Part shown: positions 23,109 to 32,490 of the stretch, piece after piece | Position numbering within the stretch: the first letter of the stretch is position 1 | Layout: each line of letters starts with the position of its first letter | NCBI GenBank assembly: GCA_019915135.1 | Contig: JAHLMK010000006.1 | Coordinates: 1,736,001 to 1,800,000, forward strand | Reading direction: 5' to 3' | Source of the DNA: Strobilurus pachycystidiatus | Lineage: Eukaryota > Basidiomycota > Agaricomycetes > Agaricales > Physalacriaceae | Length of the DNA: 64,000 nucleotides | The notes under the pieces: generated by a model | Databases searched by the model: none | Told to the model about the DNA's origin: nothing | The model's input: the letters and a program-made list of their open reading frames with translations, nothing else | Made by a program: the position numbers and the translations under genes

Positions 23109-24755
23109 ATGCCCTTGTATCTGTCTCCAGAAAGCTCCTGTGATATATGTCTCCTGCCTTATGTCGAGGATATCCGCTTTCCGCACGTCGTTTCTTGCGG
23201 CCATGTCTTCTGTAAACCGTATGTGGCCGGTCATTGTCATGGGCTCGTCTAATGCCACCACAGATGTCTATCAACGTGGTTCCACAATATTTCGGAGAAA
23301 GCACTGTGTCCAAACTGTCAAAAACCATTCTCGCTCCCCGACCCCCATCTCTCGCATGACAAACTAATTGGAAAGGTTGTCAAACGCCTCTTCGTGGATT
23401 TCTCGGAATGTTCTGAAAGGTCCCTTCTTGCTGATATGGCGCTTAGCCTGCGACTAGCACCCTCTGATGTCGAAGTTTCTGAGATTGATGCCAAGGTCAA
23501 ACAGAGACTAGACGTCTATGCGGATGAGGTCAACTTGAACTCGATATGCTCCTGGAATTGTTGAGCTAATTCGTGCGCAGACGTCGACCATCCTACGTGA
23601 GGTATACGAGGCGATTCAGAAATATCGCCAATTTCAATCTTTGAACGTGACAAACCGACGGCCATTCAACGAGATTGAGAGTCTGTTGCCCGGAATCCTG
23701 GACAAAGTGAACCACCTGAATAACACATTCGAGATCGCCAGACAAGGACGGTGAGTGCCATCATGCCAATGGAGACCAAATACCTGACTCTCTTTCTTGC
23801 AGTGCCAAGGTTTGTCACTAACGTGTACGCGGACAGCTGGCACTAAACAAATGAACGCCTCTCAGGCCAAAATGACGCCAACGGATGAGGTCTCATCGCC
23901 GTCAGCAAGAGACTTGCCCAATACTCAGACTGAGTGAACAACCATGTTCCAGATAGTAGTGTTCATCCTGACACCTCTGGATAGACTCGCGAGCTCTCCA
24001 TCGAGGATGCTAGAGCTGGATGTTCCGTTGGTGAATATTCCTTCCTCTCCTCGAAGCGACACCCTTGATATTGCCCGAAATCGCGTTCTCCTTCCGCCGG
24101 AATCTGTGGTCAGTCGTTCTTTGAACAGTCACTTGTGAAAACATGATATATCATCTATGCACGTCAGGGACCTTCTCGGTATCAGACGGAACATGGCTTC
24201 TCCTTCCAGATTGTACCACCAACCACTCCTTCACCTTCTGTGCCCAGGATTACTGTCGTTCCCGAGAGGAACAGCACCAGTCACTGGCATAATGTATCTC
24301 CGCTTGATATGTTCGCGTCGCCGAACATACTCGATTCCGAAACATCGACGCCACTCTCTGCTTCCCCGCGATCTCCTTTCTCAGGACCGAGACTAGATCA
24401 CTCTAGATATAACTCACCTGAGCCGATCTCACCACTATCTCCAACTTTTCTATCCGCGCCTACCGCCTCTCTTCACCGTCAAAACAGCGCATCATCACTT
24501 CTCAGCGTCGCATCCTGGCACTCTCGCGGGAGCGACGCGTCCTTCCGAGGGACTTTCTCTGCAGACTTCCAGTCTGCTGCCAATGCGTTCGACCGTGACG
24601 CCAGCGTTTTTGTGCCTGAGGATGTAGGCGATGGAGTGCATGAGGGAGGCTTTGTGCCAGTGTCGGAATTGCTCTCGACTGCGTTTATCACGGGCCGTCA
24701 TTCTCGGAGAGCTTCGAGCGATGGGTCAGTGTCGAGTACTTCGAGCCGTTCCTGA
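23109..24755 (+). CDS. RING-finger protein with Ser/Pro-rich tail (RING paralog 3)
   Basis: Seven exons: 23109..23218, 23264..23528, 23581..23750, 23803..23809, 23866..23933, 23985..24108, 24168..24755, giving 443 aa. The C3HC4 RING is at residues 11-56 (CDIC, SCGHVFC, PC, CPNC), ending ALCPNCQKPF. A helical region with VYEAIQKYRQFQ and LPGILDKVNHLNNTFEIA follows. Exon 4 is a 7-nt micro-exon. The tail is rich in Ser/Pro and ends with SDASFRGTFSADFQSAANAF, a motif also found near the end of RING paralog 4. A stop-containing intron of 51 bp (23934-23984) joins the front to the tail; without it the protein would end early. Probable E3 ubiquitin ligase, with no known target. Confidence 0.82.
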
Positions 24756-24770
24756 ATGAACACACGCTCG

Positions 24771-24791
24771 CTTCTTCTTCTTCTTCTTCTT
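24771..24791. repeat. (CTT)n microsatellite
   Basis: About seven perfect CTT units lie just downstream of the stop of RING paralog 3, probably in its 3' UTR. Confidence 0.9.
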
Positions 24792-25170
24792 TACGAGACG
24801 GACGGACGCCGCTACATATAGGCATTCTTATTATCATCGTCGTAACCGTCTCGAGGGAAACTGCCTTGTGTGAAGATGTCCCAAGATTCAGGATGGTATG
24901 TCATGCATATGGAGCTTGGGCTTTGTTCCAAACTTGTCACTGGCGAGATCCGGGTGGGTCATCTTCGTCGCCGGTTCGTGCCATCGGTGCCCCATTAATA
25001 TTTTAATGCTTAGCTTGATCTCGGGCGCTGCTTGAAACTATCTGAAATATTTTGGGGACTCAAGGTACATTGTCATACATTGTCCAGTCACGCTCTGCAC
25101 TGGATTAGGCGGATCGAGGTGAACTGGACCCACAAGTTACGTATCTGATTCATTCTGTCACAGCTGCTTG

Positions 25171-25178
25171 TATTTAAA
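25171..25178 (+). promoter_or_regulatory. TATA-like box of RING paralog 4
   Basis: TATTTAAA lies about 140 bp upstream of the ATG at 25316, with a pyrimidine-rich leader between. Confidence 0.35.
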
Positions 25179-25315
25179 GGGTGCTCGGAGCCGTTGCTGT
25201 ACGCTTTGCTCCTTGTCTTTTGCTTTGACATACACAGCTCTGTCTCGCTCCTCGACAACGTCGCCTGTTGCCACTCAGTCCCCCAATCTATCTCCCACCG
25301 GACTACTCTCCGGCA

Positions 25316-26614
25316 ATGCCTTCGCTGAGAACAGCTGAATGCGCGATCTGCAAGGAAGGTTTCAGCCCCGAACGCGGTCGGTACTTGCTGCCGTGCCTGC
25401 ATGCCTTTTGTGCAAGGTGAGAGCATCCATGTTTATCATATAAATGGCAGCTCAGTCAATCGGACGTTGTACTAGTTGCCTACACAACTGGTTCGAGACA
25501 GGAAAGAAGAATTGCCCTACCTGTCGTGGCCATCTGAAGAAAATGGACCACAAAGACTATGTGAACATGTCTGAAGAAGAACAGAAGGCCCTGTTTGCCA
25601 AAGTCGCCCGCCCTTTATATGCCGAAGCTGAAGAAGCTGTGGACATAGTCGTAGACCTCGCGGACTGCTTGAGAAAGGGGACGTCAGACGGGACGATCAT
25701 CCAACGAGACGCGCGTGTGAAGCAATGGTTGCGAGACGAGAAACAGAAGGAGGTCAATGAGGGTAAGAACGCGACTCGCGCTGAAGTGGTACGCACAGCA
25801 TTGAGCCACTCGACATCCAGCACTGATCATGCCTTCACTGCAGGTGCGCATCGTGGAGGAGGTCTACTTGGGCTGGAAAGATCATAGGTCCACTGTCAGG
25901 AAGCTGACGAAGGAGAACTCGCAGCTCAAGGGAGAGGCAGAGAAGCTACGTCTGGAGAATCAAGCATTGAGGGAGCAGCTCGACGAAGCCACTCGTAATC
26001 AAACGTCGAGCAGTGGAACACCTAAGGTAAGTGTACTCGATCTGTATCTGTCTTGGCTCAAGGAGTGATACCGATCCATTCGTTAGGCCAAACAGCGCGC
26101 CATTGTAGCTGGCGAATCACCAGCGATCCCGGCAGGAGAGGCTTCCGCCACTCGGCCAGGACCTGACACTTTCGGCGCCTTGTTGACGCCCGAATCCACC
26201 TTTAAAGAGGATGGAATATTTCCCTCCCCGCAGCCTTCACACGCCGCAATAGTTGCGAAACTGATGGAGAGAACCGACTCTCAAACGGACGAGCTCAACG
26301 GAGCGGGACCTCACTCTCCCTCCACGACCGCCTCTTCGGAGTTATACCCCCAGAACGTACATGCAGCACCAAGTGAAATTGGCAGCGACAAGAGTTCCGA
26401 GTCATTTACGACTGCCTTGACGTGGAACACCGGCTCCAGTGGCAAGACTGTCTCGAGTGATGGTTCGTTCTTCCGAACTTTCGAAACTGGTTTTCACAGT
26501 GCCGCCCGGGCGTTTGCCAATCCTCTCCCCATCCAGTCGGAGGACCTCTATGATCCCATCCCGCCTAGCTTTCCAGGCCAGATGGATGCCCCGGGTCAGA
26601 GCTCTCTTTCCTGA
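25316..26614 (+). CDS. RING-finger/coiled-coil protein (RING paralog 4)
   Basis: Spliced as 25316..25416, 25476..25788, 25844..26026, 26087..26614, 374 aa. The RING (residues 9-50) reads CAIC, PCLHAFC, SC, then CPTC after a CLHNWFETGKKN loop; it has Leu where the others have Gly before His. A helical segment (YAEAEEAVDIVVDLADCL) and a strong coiled coil (residues about 145-190: KLTKENSQLKGEAEKLRLEN) follow. The tail is Ser/Pro-rich and ends in SDGSFFRTFETGFHSAARAF, shared in form with RING paralog 3. The donor at 25789 gives the in-frame join EV-VRIVEEV; the more obvious GTAAG at 25763 would break the frame. Genes 3 and 4 are neighbours in the same direction and are probably sister copies. 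Confidence 0.85.
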
Positions 26615-26809
26615 TTTGTGACGATGTTACGGACACTATATATGTAACGTCGACACTTGGACATGGCCATGATTTTGATACTTGTACATCAACTCATCAT
26701 TTGACGTCACTTCCATACTGTAGCGATTCACGTTCATACGCATTTTCTACACCTACGCTTCCGAACAGACTGTCTTTCTTCCCGACACCTCAGTAGTGCT
26801 AGTCCCAAT

Positions 26810-27892
26810 CTATCGTTCCCCGCTTACTGACGACGATGACATTTCATTACTACTTCCACCCTCATTCGAGTCCAGGTCGGACTCGTGTTTATCTTGACGA
26901 GCCTTCGCCTCAGCGGCTGCAGCTTTGGCCTCGATGGCCATACCCCGTCTTTGCATAGCCATGCACACGCGGCAACGCGGCCCGCCGCCAACAAAGTGGC
27001 GCACACCGATATTCCTATCGCAGCCTGCGCATAGCTTCTTTCTTCTCGCTTTATCGACGAGAATTCCGAAAGGCAGCAACGCGTGAGAAATTGACTCTCT
27101 GCCATTGAGAGCCGGCTGGGATGCCCTGTGGAGTGAGAGGTATCTCTCAGTCCACAACGGGAGTTCAGGATGGTATATCATCCCGGTCGACCTGAAATGA
27201 CAGTAGAGCAACGCCATGAGTTCCACGTCTTTGGCGGCGTATTGCAAATTCTCAGGTGAAAGAGGGCGTGTGAGCCATAAGTAATGATCGACTGTGGAAA
27301 GGGCGATGATGAGTGATTAAGAAATGACAGGGAAGGTAGGCTCACATTGAGGATTTTTTGGCTTCTCAGATCCACCGACCAGCCCCAATGTCTTCAGGGC
27401 TTCGCCCATGCCTCTGAGCTTCCGTACATCGCGATAGCTCCCTTTGTTGTTCTTTACATGCTCCGGATCCTTGATATAACGCTTGATTTGACCTAGGCGT
27501 TCGAAGTTCTTCTCGTGGCGGGCCCGGGAGTGGACCTCCGCCAGCTGAAGGTCCACCGCATTGACAACGTCCACACCCAAGTCGTGGAACAGAGAGGAGA
27601 AATCCATTCGCCCGTCAAAGAAGACCTTGCGAACGGATGACGAAGTGAACAACTCGAATACGGGCTGCAGGACAGGAGGAGGAAGAACATAAACGTCGAA
27701 GAGGTATATAGTTGACGAGAGTTCGGTAGAGAGGCGAGGCGGCGCAGCTGCTATCGTGAGTATAGACATCCTCCCTCCATGTTCACCGAGGTCTTGGCCC
27801 TCGCTGTCAACAAGGAGAGTTGGAGCGGATGCTAGATCAAGGAGGGCAGCTGCGACTGCCTCATCATTGTCGCAAAGCGTGAATGCGGCCAT
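26810..27892 (-). CDS. 3'-5' exonuclease (DEDDy, EXD1-like) with C-terminal zinc knuckle
   Basis: Spliced as complement(26810..27291, 27346..27892), 342 aa. The RNase-D-type fold shows all four acidic positions: LLVDSEGQDLG (Asp29, Glu31), VFFDGRMDFSSL (Asp in motif II) and YAAKDVELM (Tyr-x3-Asp, the DEDDy form of motif III). A Cys-rich end (CAGCDRNIG then CRVCMAMQ) forms a likely zinc knuckle and is followed by an acidic, Ser-rich tail. Family members trim or bind RNA or DNA 3' ends; EXD1-type proteins act on RNA. The ATG at 27892 has a better start context and fits the fold better than the upstream in-frame ATG at 27925. It is divergent from RING paralog 5, with only 272 bp between the two starts. 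Confidence 0.88.
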
Positions 27893-28164
27893 GATGGGGA
27901 TTCGTAAGGCATAAGAGCGACACACGTTAATATTTATATGAAGACGCCAGGGCAGCTGACCTTTACTACATGGTGGCGTGGAAGCTCAATTGGCTGAACA
28001 ACGTAAAGGTGGCGGTGCGCCAGGAGCCGATCACACCGATCACCGACCTTTCCTGATTGGGGAAGCCGTCCCCATCCTGTGTTGGCATCTTTCCATCACC
28101 TCTGCCTCATGGCCTTGGACCACTGCTGTTAACGACACCCGGTCAATGCCCCGAATCCTGCGGA

Positions 28165-30350
28165 ATGCCACTGGTAGCGCACTCGTCGAGCACGTGCGAC
28201 GTCTGCCTCAATGCCTACGTCTTTGACGAGGGCCGGACCGCCCAGGCGCCCCATGCCATCCCTTGTGGCCACATTTTCTGCAAAGAGTGCGTCCTATCGC
28301 CGCATATATGCACATACACAGCCTAATTAGCTGTCTCTGGTGTCTATTAGATGCTTGGACTCCATCATAGCGACGCGCAACGCAGCATATCTCATGGCGC
28401 ACCCCAACTCGGGAGTCTGCCCGCTCTGCCGACGCCCATTCCGCACTGGCGACTCCATCAGAAAGCTTCATATGGATCCACCACCTCCAGAGGCGCCGGA
28501 GATGGGCCAGTCAGACGAGCAGGCCTTTCTACAGCGGATACTTACCCTCAGCTGGCATTCTACCGAGACGAATAACGACCCGGACACGAGAGAGGAACTC
28601 GTCGTAGAGATTGAAGGATATCTTGAATCGAAGGGCGAAGATGAGGTGCGTGTTCTCGCTTTGGTTCGGCTCAGTCGGCTTGCTAAGGCTCGCGGTCAGG
28701 CAACCGAGTTGCGCGGTGCGTTGAATGCTCTCAAGGAGCATCGAAAGAACGTGTCGAGGCGGCGGCAAGCGGAACGGAAGCTCAGAGACTTTGAGGCGCG
28801 CGCATTGAAGGCTGAGAACGGGAGTAACCTACTACAAGCGTAAGTGAGCTTGCTGTCGCCGTTACTTCGCCTCAATTTAAGCTGCGTACAGCCAACTCGA
28901 GGACTTGGAGTCGCAGCTGGAATCTATGCGCGTGCAGATCAGAACTAGCGAGGAAACTGCCGCCGCCGCAAGCAAGAAGAGTAGAAAGGGCAAGGAGAAG
29001 GAAGTGCTCGCCTATAATCCGCTTCCAATGCCGCCAGAAGATCTCTCGGACCGATATGGCGACTTTGCTCGACGCGCCTTGCAGGAGATCCCCATCTCAC
29101 AAGCAGAATTAAACACCCCACTCCCTTATCCCCCTTCTCTACCTCCAATGCCAGAGTTCCCTCAGGATACTCATCATGGCGCCAAATCCGTTTCTTTCTT
29201 CCCATTTACAGAGATGGACCGCATACAATCACAGGAGGCTGGCCCGTCGTCATCGAGAAACGTTATTGTTCCTGGCGCGTCTGTGGACGCGGGGGTACCA
29301 GTGAAGAAGGAAAAGAAGAAGAGGAAGCATCGGCATCGCGACACTGTTCCAGATATGACTCAGGTGCAGACGCGATCTAGCGAGGTCTATCCAGGCGGAT
29401 ATGTCGCTGCTCCCTTTCCCGTTCAAGTCGAGGAGGACACACCACGAGCTCTGCCACGACAGCTAAACGCATACAGCGTTCCACCACCCGCATCCATCCC
29501 ACCACCCGCCCCTCAACCGCCAGCAGCAGGACCGTCACAACCGCCAGAACGTACAACAGTACATCGTGACAACTTCCGACCACCTAGCTCCGAAGGCAGC
29601 TTTGTCTCATGGGGGACAAACAACCGCAATTCTACTTCAACCTTGGGCTCGGGCATGGCCTTGAGGTCGAGTTTCGCTGCTGCGCCCATTGATGAAGAGG
29701 AGTTAGAGGTTCCTGTCGGGGATACGCGCGCATTCCTCCCCCCGGTCCGGCCTGCACCACAACAGACTCATTCGGCTCCAGTGTCACTCGTGCCAGCATC
29801 GGCATCGATCACTACACCGGCTCCTGTACCCGCACCAGCATCAGCACCGCACACACGACGAAGGGCGCGAACGCGGTCCTCGTTACCACCTATGGCCGTT
29901 GACGATAACCTCGAGATTCCAGTCGGAGACCCGCGCGGCTTCCTGCCCGTTCGGCCCCCAGTCGCGTCTCCGCCCGTTCTGACGACTCCTCAACAAGGGA
30001 ATGATTACCGCTATCGCGCGATTCCCCCAGTCCCGGTTCCCCAATTCCCTCCGGAGCCAGCGCCTCACAGACGGCGGCATGCCAGGAGTGAATCCACGAC
30101 TGGGATGATGATGGATTTGCACTTCAATCATGCAAATAGCGTCCTGCGACCTGCTACGTCGTCTTCGTCGTCTTCGTCAGGCCAGTTTTACGTTCCGCCG
30201 TCGCACGTCCTCCCACCGGTGCAGACGCAGAGTAATGCGCTGGGGTTGGACCTCAGTCGGCACGCACCGACGCCGAATCCGCACATCGTCGCGCCTGCGC
30301 CCCAAATGGCTGACACGAGGGTGTTTCTGAGGTCTTTCAGCTCTGGATGA
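28165..30350 (+). CDS. RING-finger/coiled-coil protein with Pro-rich tail (RING paralog 5)
   Basis: Spliced as 28165..28286, 28351..28839, 28892..30350, 689 aa. The RING (residues about 11-67) reads CDVC, PCGHIFC, EC and CPLC, with an enlarged loop of about 22 residues between the sixth and seventh Cys. IRKLHMDP follows directly, as in RING paralogs 6 and 7 (IRKL). Helical and coiled-coil parts run to about residue 245, ending with a basic KKSRKGKEKE patch. The Pro-rich tail contains a second basic patch (KKEKKKRKHRHR, possible nuclear signal). It also contains two copies of an L-E-V/I-PVGD-x-R-x-FLP-VRP motif encoded near 29,703-29,750 and 29,910-29,956. The phase-2 intron before the sixth Cys is shared with the other copies. 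Likely E3 ligase; targets unknown. Confidence 0.85.
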
Positions 30351-30647
30351 TCATGATTTGTATCATACACCTATTCTTCATTATATGGATTATGGATTAC
30401 GAACTTTGCTATCTTTCACAATGTTGTATTTATACGTATTTCTGTGTAGATTTTTTTTTCTATTGCTGTTTCTGGAGGGATGCGTACGAATGGCATAGAT
30501 ATGTCATGAGGAAGGAATGTTGAACTTGCTCAGCTAGTCGGGTCTCCTTGCCACGGCGTCGCGAGTGTCGATAGGTGCGTGCTAGCCAATGGTCCCACGT
30601 GGGAACTGGCCAGTGCTACGTTTCCTTCCTTTCCCGATGACGGGCGC

Positions 30648-31055
30648 TAGGGCTTGGTTTACAAATATTTTGAGTATTATAAACGGTTTGCAACTTTTCC
30701 TGCCATATTTAGGGTTTATAAACCGGTTTTTAAACCCTCGGGTTTCTCGGCCGGTCTGCCGGAATTTCGGCATGTACTTCTCAAATTTTTGATCCGCCAC
30801 GCTACCGATGCTTTCAACACCTTCCATCTACATCCTGGCTTACATTCTCATCTCTGGAGCATGAATCAACAGTTTCCATATTCATGTGTGGCACAATGCC
30901 TCTTTTATGCATGTGGTCAGGGCATAAAGCACCTAATATGGTTATGTAATATAAACAATGAAAACATGGGGTCCTGCCGCCGACCTGTTTCTAACGTTTA
31001 TAAAGGGTCTGTTTATAAACCGGTTTGCAAACACCCTATTCTAAACCAAGCCCTA
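30648..31055. mobile_element. hAT-type non-autonomous element (MITE), 408 bp
   Basis: The element has perfect 14-bp terminal inverted repeats (TAGGGCTTGGTTTA at the left, its complement at the right). It is flanked by an 8-bp direct duplication, ACGGGCGC, at 30640-30647 and 31056-31063. Eight-base duplications and this terminal form fit the hAT superfamily. Internal copies of TTTATAAACCGGTTT near both ends resemble subterminal transposase-binding repeats. There is no coding capacity. A paralogous, empty version of the site, without the element, exists near 48,760-48,790, upstream of the intact acyltransferase copy E. Confidence 0.92.
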
Positions 31056-31140
31056 ACGGGCGCGAATCGAGAAGCCCGTCCAATGGCGTACATCTCGGCC
31101 ATCCACGACGCGCAAGGAACCTTTCCACCTAACAGCGTCG

Positions 31141-32450
31141 ATGATCCAGACAAAGCTTGTTTATCGCGCTCTGCGCAAGATTTCAGATTGGACCATTCAC
31201 GGGTTCTACTCTGCAGTCGACGTTGAAGGCGAGGTGAACGTGCCTTCAGCTGATCCAGTGATTATGTTCGCAAGTCAAGCCTTCATTGTGCTCAACACTT
31301 ACAAGATCATACAGAGCAGCAAATCATTGCAATGAACTTATTGACGTCGCCGTACTCTGTGAGTTCGAATTGACTCGACCCAAAATTAATTCAATCTCCC
31401 TGCCTACGCGTCTCTCTCAGCTGTGACCATGCCCCATCGTCGACACGTCTCGTTCTGGGCAAAATCTACGCTTTTCGCGAACGCCATATCGCGTTCGATC
31501 TTTGCCTCGTCAGGCGCCATACCGGTGTCAAGAAATCCGAACAGCGGCGACGGGGGCACGTCAAAGGTCGCGCTGTTCAAGTCGTCTACCATCGCCTTAG
31601 CGGCCGGCGAGGTCATTGGCGTGTTTTGCGAAGGCACTTGCTATACACAGCCGACCATTGTTCAGGTAATGAGCGGAGCCGCGTGGGCAGCAGTGGAATA
31701 CGCGCGATGGCAGAATCACTACTACCCTGGAGGTCCAAAAGTAGTTATCATACCTGTCGCCCTGGTCTACACCGACAAGACATCCTTTAACAGTGCGGTG
31801 AGTAATCTTTCAACCTCTTTCGCCTGCCCACCTCTCATGAAAGTACGCAGATACACGTTCAGTACGTCGTCATATAGCTGCGCCCGCGATCTCAGTTCTA
31901 AAAAAAGAGTAGATACGGAGATCCAATCTCCATCTCTGAATACTGGGACGAACTGTTCACCGAATCACCAGAGGCCACTGTAGATGACGCTGGGTATCGA
32001 GTCGTTCGCAAGATAACTGAGCGGATGGAGAAGCAATTATTCTCAATGACCATCAATGCCAGCGACTGGGAGACACTCCGTGCCGCCGAGACGCTCCGTG
32101 ATATGCTATCTTGTACGGGCCAACTGTCTTTGAGGAACTGGGTTCCTGTAACACAAGGGTATGTACAGTCACTTCACATCTTCCTGTCTCTCGATGCGAC
32201 TCACTCGTCTTCGTAGTCTTGTGAACGTATTGTCTAACCCCGACGCATCTTCCCCTATTGGACGCCTGAAAGACTCCCTCGTCAAATATCACTCGCTCCT
32301 CCACTACACTGGCCTCTCTCACCACGATTTGGCGTCCCTTTGGAATTCGAATTCCCCCCTGAAATTGATGCTGAACATGTCTCTTCCGTCACTCAGCACA
32401 CAACTGTTGTGGCCTGTTTTCGTGCCCGCCCTCTTACTGTGCCTGTAAGT
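31141..32450 (+). pseudogene. Truncated PlsC-type acyltransferase (copy B)
   Basis: Exons 1-6 can be followed in the same places as in copies C and E, starting MIQTKLVYRALRKIS at 31141 and including the 11-nt exon 4. Frames stay open, but the conserved FPEG box is FCEG (near 31,625). The gene then breaks off inside exon 6 in the LLWPVFVPALLLC region. At 32,445-32,450 the sequence passes directly into the 3' flank of DUF6535 copy 2. About 40% of the protein, including the C-terminal membrane and basic parts, is gone. A MITE sits about 90 bp upstream of the start. Confidence 0.88.
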
Positions 32451-32490
32451 ACTCAAGATGTAAGTACTACAAGCCTCATATGTAGTGGAG

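Noticed and set aside
31141..31335. Separate small gene upstream of acyltransferase copy B
   Set aside because: It is exon 1 of copy B read through its first intron; the splice sites align with copies C and E.
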